Shown here: one piece after another, positions 14,801 through 58,562 of the stretch
How the letters are laid out: every line of letters begins with the position of its first letter
Position numbering within the stretch: position 1 is the stretch's first letter
Notes under the pieces: generated by a model
Databases searched by the model: none
Told to the model about the DNA's origin: nothing
What the model saw: the letters and a program-made list of their open reading frames with translations, nothing else
NCBI GenBank assembly: GCA_914767715.1
Contig: OU612073.1
Location: 21,328,001 to 21,392,000 of the forward strand
Direction of reading: 5' to 3'
DNA length: 64,000 bases
From: Membranipora membranacea
Taxonomy: Eukaryota; Bryozoa; Gymnolaemata; Cheilostomatida; Membraniporidae
Made by a program: the position numbers and the translations under genes

Positions 14801-17534
14801 TCAGTCTAAATCTCGTGATAGGAGACCAAATGAAGCTGACAGAGATAGAAATGAAATCAACCGCCAGCTTGCACAGGTAAATGAAAACAGAACTGAACTC
14901 ATTGGAAAGGTCATTTAGGCGATTCCTTATCCATTCTCCGGAGTTACCTTATTGATCAACACGAGCAGACAACTCTGAACTATTACACCGACAATGAAAA
15001 GATAATTATACAGGGGGGTCTTTCAATTAGAAACAGCCAAAATCGCAATATTATCGCTCACTCACTGAGTGAGCGATACTTGCTAGGGGTCTCGCTCTCA
15101 GATCGCTCAGTCACTTGATGGAACTATATACATTCTGAGTGAGCGATTTGGGAGCGATTTTCTCTAATTTAAACACCAAGTGAGTGATAATTTTGAGCGA
15201 TGTGATAGTGATGTGATAGTGATAACTTGCTTTAGTAAAGGATCACTCTTTCTAATTGAAAGACCCCCCAGGGAAACCTTAGAAAAAGTAATGTTCTTTT
15301 AAAGCCATACTCACTCTCAAGTTTTATTTACAGGTTGAAAATGATCTTCAGGAGTTGAGAGGCGATCTTCAGTCCTGGTTAATCACCCAGGCTGATGATG
15401 GTGCAGACTTCAGAGACAATCCTTTTGCCTACACAGTTGGCGCCAGGCAGATGAGATTTGGTGATGATTTTGATCATGAGAGAATGGCAAGATATGATGT
15501 AAGTGTTACGAAAAGTCAGAACAATTTCTTATTCTGTTAAGTTAGAGACCGGTTGAGATTGATTTGGAAATATGTGAAACTTCTGTACTTGAACCCACAT
15601 TTCACAAAATTTGGGATGTTGATTATAAACACTATTGTATAGCCATTATATGTCGCCACTATAATGTTAATATTATATTATACAGGCTACAGAGCAGTTC
15701 CCTCCACCTCCTAGGTTATTTAGATCTCGGTCAGATGAAACGTTATCTCACTCAGAGTATAGTTATCACGGCAGAGCATTCAAATCTAAGGAGGCTGCTA
15801 TGGAAGAGCTGAAAACTCTCAAACATCATGAAGAGGTAACTAAAAAACTGTAAAACATAAACCATTTGGTAATGTGTAGGGGTTTGTAAGACTGTTAGCC
15901 ACAATTAAGCCTGACTTATCAAGCTATATGACAATATACGGCACCTGGTTGGATGGGTTTCAATTAAATCGGATCTAGCTTCTTTTTAGTCATAGCCTCC
16001 CAAAATACAGATGATTTATCCATTTTATGTCCCCCTAGGCACCGAAAGATTGCTAAAAATGAACATGATTGTTGAGAAGTTGAGATAGTAAAATTTATGA
16101 ATGTAATGGTATCAACAGACACTTTTAAAGTTTGATTACAAAAGAATTTCCTTGTGATTTTAGCTGAGAGCTCGTAGAAGGCGCATCCGGGCAGGAGAAG
16201 AGCCAATCACTACCACACACTATGACTTTGGTCAAGGCTCAAGGTCAAATCTCACACAATCAAAAAATAATATCAACAGAGACAGTCTACCAAGAAATGC
16301 TCCTCCACTGATTCGCCGTCACAGCAGTCGACCAAACCTGTGGCAGAGCAGAGAGAACCTCCTCAAACATGACATAGAAGTCCGTCCTGAACCTCATGGC
16401 GCCAGTGAGAGACCAGTATCAACTGAGAGACCACAGATACCCAGACCAGCCAGTGAAGAGAGACGCCCTCATTATGAGAACACACCTAGTAGGGATAGGG
16501 ACACAACTCCAACAAATGACAATAGAATAAGGGCACATCAACCTCACCAGAGGCATCCTAATGACAATGTAGATTCTACACCTACACCTATGGCGACAAG
16601 GGCAACACCTATTGGGGCGGTTCATAGCTCACCCCAAACTCGATATGTGGCAACAACAAGGCAGCCTGCTACGTATCAACTCATATCGGCAGCTCTTAAT
16701 AATCAGAACAATGCTCAGAGTAACCCAGTAGTAAGTCAGCCTGATAGGAGGCCTGTGCCTGCTCAGAGGTCCAACAGTGTGGTGGTTAATAGAGGTGCTG
16801 TAACAAACAATGTGATGTTACCTAACAGGCAGCCCAATGGTGCTCTGCCAAGTAGACCTAACGCCGGGCCAAATCAATCCCTCCCATTCAATAAATATCA
16901 GCCGCACCAGCAGCATCAGCAGCAACCCTCTAATAACCTTCTGTACTCAGAGAGAAGACAGCCAGCGCATCCTAGTCAACAACCTGTGCTGCGAAACAAT
17001 AATAGAGAGAGTCTTTATGGTGTGTATCAGAGTAATGTCTCAGTAAACTCAGCTCGCCCTCAATCTCAAAATTATATAAACACTCCAACACCTCAAATAA
17101 GACGACCTTTACCTACATATGAGGAGGCGAAGGGACATAAAACAAGAGCAGACAACCCTTACATGTCACATGACCAAATATCCCGTCCTCCGATGGCTAA
17201 ACTGCTACCGAGCTCAAATAATGACAAAATGCAGCCAATGAGAGGGAGTAAAAGTACTCCTGAGAATTTAAGAAATGGTACATCTGATGGTGTAGTTGTC
17301 CAGACTGTAGGTGAAAGTTGCTGCAGCAGTTCTAACCCTGACTCAGGCTATGGTGGTCAGAATGGTGACTTTTATTCCAACCATCCATCACCTCAGAATG
17401 CTAACAAACCAGGAAATGAGTTTGACTCTTGGTATAACAGAAGACTACAGGACGCAGCCCGTAAGATGAACGGAGGAGGAGGAGGAGGTTACACCGGCAC
17501 TCGTCCATCACGGACCATGACCAGTGATGTGTGA
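2785..17534 (+). CDS. ANKRD6: Ankyrin repeat domain protein 6 (Diversin-like)
   Basis: Diversin/ANKRD6 is a cytoplasmic adaptor that binds Dishevelled and CK1ε and directs Wnt signalling between the β-catenin and planar-polarity branches. Coding exons read: 2785-2824 (proposed), 4266-4438, 6069-6167, 7420-7521, 9419-9517, 11554-11652, 12909-13106, 13333-13410, 13657-13845, 14090-14213, 14453-14634, 14769-14876, 15334-15498, 15686-15835, 16164-17534; all have AG/GT borders and matching phase. From the Met at 4277 the product has 1041 residues. About eight ankyrin repeats fill residues 25-280 (for example YGNTPLHEAGWHGFSKS, close to vertebrate Diversin). A Cys-containing segment, YYRDLAGNVRQGPCG then ACHCDS, matches the region after the vertebrate repeats, and FDSWYNRRLQDAARKM near the C-terminus matches the vertebrate end. 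The last exon (456 residues) is Asn/Gln/Pro/Arg-rich and probably disordered. The first coding exon is the least certain part. Confidence 0.9.
10727..10774. repeat. 12-bp tandem repeat, four copies
   Basis: Four perfect copies of CCTTTAAGAAAA inside an intron of the ANKRD6-like gene. No coding potential. Confidence 0.9.
15013..15269. mobile_element. Foldback MITE-like element with 21-bp perfect terminal inverted repeats
   Basis: The ends are perfect 21-bp inverted repeats: six G then TCTTTCAATTAGAAA on the left (15013-15033) and its exact reverse complement at 15249-15269. The interior is built from copies of GAGCGAT in both orientations, including a near-perfect 23-bp palindrome at 15053-15075. 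It carries no gene. Flanking bases show no clear target-site duplication, so the superfamily is undecided. It lies in the intron between the ANKRD6-like exons ending 14876 and starting 15334. Confidence 0.75.
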
Positions 17535-18756
17535 TAAACAACCATTATTTTTCCAAAATGTATATTTTTATGATTACATGTATTTTAACTTTATAAAAAT
17601 GTAAGCATTTCGCCTTACTAATTTCCTTATGTTATGAGATATTTCACTGAAGAAACCTACAGTATTGTAGATTTTGTGCTCTTTATTTGAACAGAATTTC
17701 TAATTGACATTTTTTTGTTGATTTTGCTACTGGGAGCCTCACAGACACAATCCAGTATTAAGACTAATTTATACTCTCTTTTCTGGATCTCTTCTTTTCT
17801 TCTCGGCTTCAGATTGGAAGCATAGATATTGTACATATAATCATAAAATATGTAAGTTCTATTTATTATTGAGGATTTGTTCACAGTTTTTTCCTTGTAA
17901 ATATATAATATAGTCAATAATTTAAAGCATATTTTATGAATTTGCATGTAATTAAAAGTCACCGGTATAAGCTGGTAATTTGTTGTTGAATGAAAGACAA
18001 ATACTTCATTGATAGTCACAAAATTAGCCAGAAAATGAGTGGCCGCATTGCAACTCTACAGTCTACAGACAGCAACAACTGTTGAATGGGCCTTAGTGAC
18101 AAAAGTTTGCTCCTTCTAGTCGGGTGTCAAAGGATAAAACAAAATAATTCGACCCATTTTGTTGCAATATAGCCCTGGCATTTGACATTGTAAATGAACT
18201 TTTTAATGTCACTTACTTGCATATGACAAGGTTGGAAACGTGCTGGCAATTATTTTAACCAGAGGGTAAATGATGCCCTTCTTGCTTAAGGACAGTTACG
18301 TTAACTTTTAGTAGGCTACATAGTTACGGCAGCAGAATGTTTTTATCACAAGGTATTATACTATTGTATATTGAGAATATATATGAGTATAGGCCAGTAT
18401 ATAATATGAATTTTGAAATAGAGGTTCACCAGTGACCGGACAAGCAGGAGTGTCCTTCTTGTCACAGCAGGCAGTCGGGATAATTATTCAATTAACAATA
18501 TAAACTAGGAGTTGCCTTCTCAGTACATGCATACTCTCAAAACATGATAATTTCTGTAATCAAGAAAATATGGAGTAGTTCTCATATAAAATGTTCTTTT
18601 GATTTTATTTTCTTTTATCACTCTATCACTACACAAGCTTCTTATGAGACAAATAAGCAATGTGATAAAATGTTTGTTTTTACAACACAAGTGTTTGATT
18701 GAGGCTGTCTCGTCATTTCCTGAAGAAGAAAGTGATTCTGGAATTTCACCATCATC
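17535..18756. other. Spacer between ANKRD6-like and ABCF3
   Basis: It must contain the 3' untranslated region of the upstream gene and the promoter and leader of ABCF3. The best poly(A)-signal candidate is ATTAAA at 17951-17956; I see no AATAAA. Open frames on both strands here lack domains and look like chance. Confidence 0.5.
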
Positions 18757-40998
<22,242 letters not shown>

Positions 40999-41354
40999 GA
41001 AATTGAGTCTATATACTCTCTCTTGTGTGATAGAAAGTCAGATAGGAAATACTAGGGGATAGGTCAACCCAGAGCAACACAGCATGCCCTGCACTGGAAC
41101 AATCAAAATATTTAGAAAAAGACTCTAGATAAATTATTATTTTATTTCAAATCTTTAATTCTAAATTTAACCTTGTCCCAGTGGCAAGACATGGGACATA
41201 AGTTGACTGTTTGTGATAGAAAAATGCTTTATGATTGATTTCTATTTTGTTCATGTCGGTAATGTGTTCTTCTTTGTTATTATTGAAGTGGACAGATACC
41301 TGATGTAAAATGCATATCTAATGTTTCCTATGCAGAAGTTAGGAAATCAAATTC

Positions 41355-41360
41355 AATAAA
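41355..41360 (+). terminator. ABCF3 polyadenylation signal
   Basis: AATAAA about 360 bases downstream of the ABCF3 stop codon, followed by T/G-rich sequence (TTTTATATTTTGTGTA), which suits a cleavage region. Confidence 0.7.
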
Positions 41361-42108
41361 ATGTGATTGATAAAGGAAACTTAGTTTTATATTTTGTGTA
41401 CAGTGAAGTTTACAATGCATGTCCATCCAAGGATTCCTTGGGTCTATCCATGCAAGATGAGATATGAAGAGAGAAGGGTCTGTCCTCGTCTGTTTCTCAG
41501 AATGTTGATAGCGTGATACTGTTCACTGAGACATCGTTTCATCCTGAATATTGAAGTTCCCCACACATGAAATCAAGAGTGATGTGTGCATCGACAGAAT
41601 ATCCTATCAATGTTTCCTTATTATCGAAATCCTGAGCTGCATATCCTGAGAAAGAGAAATAACAATCACATTGATAAATATGATAGAATATTTCACAGGT
41701 CGATATCTGCAAGAACCCGGTAACCTACCTGATCAGTGTGGTGAATCAAACTCGTTGTAAACAACACATTACATTGTAATGATTTCGGAAAGTAGGATTC
41801 TGACAGCTGCACAAAAAACATCATGATTCAGTACCACTTTAGTGCCATAGAGAAATAACTTGTTCATGTTGGCTATTGCCAAGTGATAATAAGGGCCTGC
41901 TAATACTTATTTATCATTGGACTTGTTCTTTCTTTAAACATGTACACTCAATTCATGCGGGCTGTGATACTACAATTTATTAACCAATCAGAACCATTGT
42001 TGTATTAGGTACATATCCAATCAAATTTGTGATGATGTCATAGGCGGGAAATCTTCAGGCTGCAAAGAACAGGCCGAGAGTGAAAAAGTGATTTCTGGAC
42101 TCTGGGAC

Positions 42109-42195
42109 TTGCAGGCCTTCTGTAGTTGGTGCAAATCCAGTGGTCGAGGCCTCCGCCACTGGACTTGCACCTACTACAGAAGGCTTTTGCTGCAA
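42109..42195. repeat. 87-nt near-perfect palindrome
   Basis: Centred between 42149 and 42150. Thirty-five consecutive positions on each side pair with only three mismatches and one G·T pair; after a five-base bulge (42085-equivalent bases 42185-42189) six more pairs close the stem. The outer arm includes CCTTCTGTAGTTGGTGCAAA and its partner. There is almost no loop. It could be a foldback element, a hairpin RNA gene or a chance-amplified palindrome. Confidence 0.8.
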
Positions 42196-44386
42196 ATAAG
42201 ATAGATATTTGACAAGATATCCCGCCCACATGGCCGAAAATAACCAGTGTGTGTTTGAGAATTAATTCATTCAGGATTCACTTCAGCCATGCCCATAGTT
42301 AGTAAAGTCAAGGGGTTGATTATACAATAATTTCTCCTCATGATGCTCAAGAGCATTGGTTTCCTACCTGGAGCCTTATTTATTACAAGGTACAAGGTAA
42401 TACAAGAACTTGAACCAACTACAGATTGCAAGACTGTCCTATAGCAGGGAGGATGGATCACTTAGTTAAGTTAGTTGACATACTGACTAATTGACAAGTG
42501 TATTGAATTTGCATCTATTCTATCTATATGTATCTAGTTGATGCAGGCATGAATGCAGGCAGGTCTACTACTACTTTAACCAAACTACTGTATTGGGTTA
42601 GATCTGGTTGGTTTGATGATAAGATGCCCCCCTCCCTTTCACTAACTAAGCAATTAGTGCCAATACTGTGGCCAGTCTTCTACTATACCTAGGTGGGTTT
42701 CTCTCTCCTCTGGAAATGTATCAACTCTCTCACAGCATAGAAAAGAACGACGCTTGAAAGCCTTAAGCAAGTACCACCACAACAACCCTGCTGTGCTCGG
42801 CAAAAACATCAGCCATGCCACCCGCGCCACATCAGCCGTGTTGGCGCAAACACACTTACCTGTAAATTTAACTACACTCTACTGAGTTCATGTTTGTCAT
42901 TACTAACAGTCTTGCTTATCGTCTAACAACATAACAACTCAAAGGTTCTGGTTGCCCAAACCAATCCTTGGTAACAGCTCCCCCGATTACTCTTACTTTG
43001 CCCTTAGTAAGTCGTGGTAGTCAGCTCCCTACAACCTGCAAATCACCGCTCACAAACTCACTAACCCTTATAACACTATACGTTCTGCGTAATATGACTG
43101 TACCATATATATTACTAGTATCGCTGCTGTGGAGCCTAGACGCATATCACGATCAAGGAGCGCCCGCCGCCCACCAGTGATTAATCAACGCAAGAACCCA
43201 CTCATCTGTGCGCAGACACCCTGACCTGAGCAATACTTTATCCACCAGTCTAACACTGATCACCACCGCCGCTCATTCTTTATACGAAGTGCAAAGTAAT
43301 GGAATTTCCTTGCCCTTGATCACCTGCTCCTCAAACCTCCTAGCATTTAGCATTGGCTGTTCTGTTCCTATGCAATACTGACATTTTGACCTGGAACAAT
43401 AAACCGATTTTTCAGAATCCGGTTTCTTCAAATCTATTATTGCAGTAAATGGGACTTGTGTCAAGTGCTGTATGAGACATGTCATACAGCACTCATGCGG
43501 CCCCTACAGCACAAACAGCAGTGCTTTATAGGCCTTGAGTGCTCTGGGCCATGTCCCATACAGCACCTGCCACATGCCTTGCAACACTCGTTGCTAGCAA
43601 TGGTTTTAAATGCCAATTAAGAACATCAAACTAACAAAGATATTTGTGTTAGTCATAGTCTATATCGTAAATCCGATTTATCAATATGATAGTCAGGTCT
43701 GTCTCGTGACCTTGAAGAGGTCACGACACATTGACCCAGGCTGTCCCTCACCACCCACCCCGACACGACAGCCTGCCCAGGCTACTCCTCGCTGGTTCTA
43801 CATACTACCTCATTTGAAGAATTTTATTCGCCTGCACTCTCTTGCAGCATAAATTTGCAAAGCTACTGTATCCCGTTGAAACTCCTGCAAGAGTCTGGGG
43901 CTGAGTTTAAGTTAACCCGTGAATAATAGCAAGATAATGGGATTTGAGAAGGTGATCATACTTTGTTGGCACCATTTAGTCATTGATCATTTGTAAAAGG
44001 TTATTAAAATGTCACTTGTAAAGTTACATCTGGTAATTAACTAGATAACTTGTCCATAAGATTAATGGTGAGAAGTCTCAAACCAAGATTGGCCTTGAAA
44101 CCTTAGGTGTAAGAATGCACTCAATATAACAATATGAAACGGGTCAAATCATGAGCCCATGAGCTTCGGTTGTCAGCATTCTTAGGTTCAGTGAGGTATT
44201 ATCCCACATGTAATCCCCAACTGTCAGTCTCACAGCATTTAATGACACCATATTGACAGTGTTCTGATTTCTTGTCACAAGTTATGCCAATATCTTTGCA
44301 GTTGGAAAGGTTCAACCTGATTGTCATTGCACTGTCCAGAATATAACTCATATGCTCAGCTGATAAAACTCCACCTCTAACTAGCT

Positions 44387-45392
44387 ATGACGGTTACACA
44401 GGCAATGAACTTCAAGCAGGTAGGTCTTTCTATGCTATCATGACACAATCAGAATGGTCACCAGATATCCTGCACAGCTCTTCTATGTTTTTTTATAGCC
44501 ATTTAGTTGATTGTTGGTAATGTTAGTTAGTCAATCAGGTGTTGAACATGCTGTATTTAAGATTTAGAATTTAGAAAAATCCAGAATTCATTGAAGCGGG
44601 ATGTATACACAGGAGAACTATATTCGCTGTACCCCATGCCTTGAAATAGTGATATTCAGATCATTCATCTTTATCTGCATATTATGGACTTGAATATTCC
44701 TTGTAGGATTTGTTTGTTACCACAGACTCGTACAGTTCTTTCTACCTAATTGGTGGCCGAATTGGTATACGATATTACTTACTAAATGACTGACTAAATG
44801 TGTATATATGTCTTCCTTCAATTAAGTTTTTTTTATGGCAGGTAGCTTTTAATGAATTCTCTATTTCTAGTTCATGCTGCGACGTGAAGTGCTGACACTG
44901 TATAGAGATTTTATAAGAACATGCAGAAAGATAGAGGATAAGTCTTCACAGAGAGACATGATACAATGGGTCAGAGCTGACTTCAGGAAGAGCCAACATG
45001 TCCAAGAAGAGGTCTGTAGTATTATTAACCATCATTTGAATTTAGCAACAAAACCAATTTTGGTGATGATTGGCATAGAGAATAAGCAATGTTTGACACA
45101 AATATATGTAGGCCTACCAATAATAGAGAAAAAGAATTAAGATTCCCCCTGTGTAATGAGAGACAGTGTCTATGACTTTGAAATATATATTTTGATGATA
45201 ATTATTGTTATTTGATTATTCTAGGCCATGATGATAGCAACTTTGCTTATGGTATGCTGGTGGAATGCTGGCAGGTTTCACATTATATAATCATGACATC
45301 ATATTCTATTGTAGTCAGCTATTAAGATGCTGCTGGCGATGGGTAAACAATCACTGAGAGAGTTACAGGGCAGCATAGCTATCGCCAAATGA
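44387..45392 (+). CDS. LYRM2: LYR motif-containing protein 2
   Basis: Three exons, 44387-44419, 44871-45011 and 45315-45392, in phase 0, encode 83 residues (human 88). LYRM proteins are small basic mitochondrial-matrix helical proteins that work with the acyl carrier protein in assembling respiratory complexes; LYRM2 is linked to complex I activity. The chain begins MTVTQAMNFKQFMLRREVLT and carries the LYR tripeptide at VLTLYRDF, then a conserved phenylalanine-containing segment (VRADFRKSQHVQEE), and ends GSIAIAK, matching human LYRM2's closing ALAK. Introns fall after the codons for KQ and EE, as expected of a conserved structure. There is no doubt about the family; the assignment to LYRM2 rather than a sister such as LYRM1 or LYRM5 rests on the remembered human sequence. 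Confidence 0.92.
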
Positions 45393-45572
45393 AGTAGATA
45401 CTATCATCGTATAGAGGTGGGATCTAACCTGGTGAACACTTGCTATCATGGTTTGGCATGTCAGTTGGTCTAGGTGTCTGATCCAGACAATACGTTGCAG
45501 TCAAATCATCAATTAAACAATCAAAACATAAAAAATAGCATACAAGTTTTCTTGTAGCACCAGTGTAAAATT

Positions 45573-56178
<10,606 letters not shown>

Positions 56179-58562
56179 TCTACTCTTGTTTGCAAAAATA
56201 CCAGAGGTGACAGGAATAAAAATCAACCCGATGCTATTCTATAACTGAGACTGTCACTTGTGTGTGAAAGTATTGTATACTTGAATTTTGCAACAAAAAA
56301 TGGGACTGTGTTTACAAAAATGTGTCAAGTTTTGATGTAACGTAATTAGATTGGAATTTGCAGTCATCCTCAGTCAGTGATCGGTGTGTCAGACAAGAAT
56401 TTTCATGTTGTATAACTGATTTGGCTACAATCAGTCTTCTAAAATTCCATCAACCACTAGATAATAATATTAGTAATCAAATCGGAATCACAGCTAAACA
56501 TTCAATCAATCAGTTGTCTCTCACTCCTTTATTCCATCCTGTCGAAAACTCTGTGCTACAAGTGTACCACTGCTTGATTGTTTATGCAAAACCTCATTCA
56601 TAAACATACCTGGTTGTTGTTTCAATACAGAAACCTTTTTGATAAATTTTTTCTTGCTATAACTTGGAAGGATTTATTAAGTCTATGGTGGGAAGTTATT
56701 TGCTGCACTACCTATAGAATAGATATTCTCATGGAGTGAACCTTGTTTAAAGTGACACCATAGTAAAATGGCTGTGAGTCTTAGTGTGGGAGCTGTTGCG
56801 TATATCTTATCTCAAGTTATTAGAAGACAAACACTCTCAGCGTATAAGTGTTGATCAGAGTTGATCGGCCTGATTAGCACAGATGGTCTGATCAATCTAG
56901 TGATGCAACAGTCCTACAAATGAATATGAACCATATAGAGTCAGTTATTGTAGAATTTTTTGTTTTAGACCACACATTGTGCGTATAAAATACACTGCAG
57001 GGCTGACAACGATTCATAGATGAAGTGCCTGATGAAGCTTTTGAATCATAAACCCTCGATGTCCTATTTTTTTCTTTCACAACCCCCCCCCCCCCCATAT
57101 TCAACTTTCAAATTGCAAATTTGTAGGTAAACAAATTTTGACGGTGGATTTTGTTTAGTAGCCATTTATCAGTGATCCTGAGATATGAGTTGGTTAATAT
57201 TATTATCTACTGCTCCGACACAATGTTACAGCGATGTTACAGCGTTAAGTGGTTATTTCCTGTGTAAATTCACTCTTATGACTTACTTAGGTCAATGTAA
57301 TCTTTGCTTAGGTTCACAATTGGCTCAATGCGAACTTACTGATGTTTTCATGCTGGCATAAATAATGTTTTATACTGGGCTTTTATTTTATAGCCCTTGC
57401 TTTTCTTCTTTCAATGTAAAATCAACTTAAATCTTAACACTAACTAGCAAGTTGACCAGATTAGATGAGATGTAGTTCCGTAATTTTTGTTTTAGATGTG
57501 GTGAAGAAATAAGATTAGGAAACTATTTATGTGCTCAGAGACATCATTGGGTATAGATGGAAAGATATTCCAATATCCTATATCTCAATATAGACTATGG
57601 AAACTGTCAAATGTTACAAATATTGAAATCTTAGCTAAATACTTATTAATGAATGGATGATTCCTAAGCTAGTTTTCAAAACATAGAAATCTGACGGTGA
57701 ATTTTACTGGTTGTGTAATTGCCCATGTATTACTGTATGTTATCAGATGTAAGGATGTTATCAGATGTAAGGATGTTATCTGTAGTGTCATCAAGGATAT
57801 AAATTTTCAGTTTTTCCTGAATATTAATATATGCTAATTCTAGTAATTACTCTTTGGGACCAACACTATAAGCTATGGTGACTGGAAGTCCTTTGGTGAA
57901 GAGCTACCCAAAAAATAAATAAATCATTATTAAAGAGATTTAATTGATTTGCTCAGATTCTAACTATATTATACCTAGGAGTTCCACCTAGATAGTATAC
58001 AGCATTGCCTTTTAGTGGTAACGTCCCATGCTGCTGTACTATTGATTGATTGGAGGGTGCTATTTTTGATCAAGCTTTAGCAAGATATTGATATCATAAT
58101 TCTCATGCGGACATCAAGCCTTTCAGGGCGTGTTTCCTGCAATCAGATTGATTTATTAAAAAGTTGCAAAACATTGTATAACCATGGCAACCTTATATGT
58201 CACCACAGTCTGTTACTCCAGTAAAGCCAATTAATCAACTCCCTGGTGAATATTGTTTATGCAGAACTGTGTTACCTCATATGGCCGGACATATCAGAGA
58301 TCCAGAGATCACGTCACTGAGAAGTATGTTATTGGCTGGAAGAGTGTTTCTAATTATAGTCACAGCTGGGGAAATATCACCTCGCTAAATATGAAATGGT
58401 GAGTCAACCGTAACAATCTCAGTAGAACACCAGAATATGGTTTCAGTCATAATCAGCGGATATCCACAACTGGTATGCTGGTCCATACCTTCTCAGGACT
58501 GAATAACAATCAGATGAGAAAAGTACAATAATCTGCGGATTTCATTAAACTCACTTTAAACC
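56179..58562. other. Divergent intergenic region between GH31 and CBM39-like genes
   Basis: Both neighbouring genes are transcribed away from this 2.4 kb spacer, so it should contain both promoters. I see no clear TATA box or initiator. It includes a homopolymer C tract near 57084-57099 and a short direct repeat at 57737-57780. No exon is recognisable. Confidence 0.55.
57737..57780. repeat. 18-bp direct repeat
   Basis: The unit TGTTATCAGATGTAAGGA occurs twice in tandem followed by a partial third copy. Confidence 0.85.

Larger units (their letters stand above)
40999..44386. other. Intergenic region between ABCF3 and LYRM2
   Basis: This holds the ABCF3 3' untranslated region up to about 41380, then sequence without recognisable genes. 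A long palindrome lies at 42109-42195. The part from about 42700 to 43600 is richer in G+C than its surroundings and contains C-rich stretches that may be remnants of a retroelement, but no reverse transcriptase or integrase motif can be read. Short inverted repeats occur at 43462-43481 and 43550-43569. Confidence 0.5.

Noticed and set aside
17657-18019. 120-residue minus-strand frame downstream of the ANKRD6-like gene
   Set aside because: Lys/Ile/Tyr/Asn-rich low-complexity translation of A+T-rich 3' untranslated sequence, without a domain.
42700-43300. Retrotransposon coding region
   Set aside because: Composition differs from the surroundings, but no reverse transcriptase, protease or integrase motif can be read in any frame.
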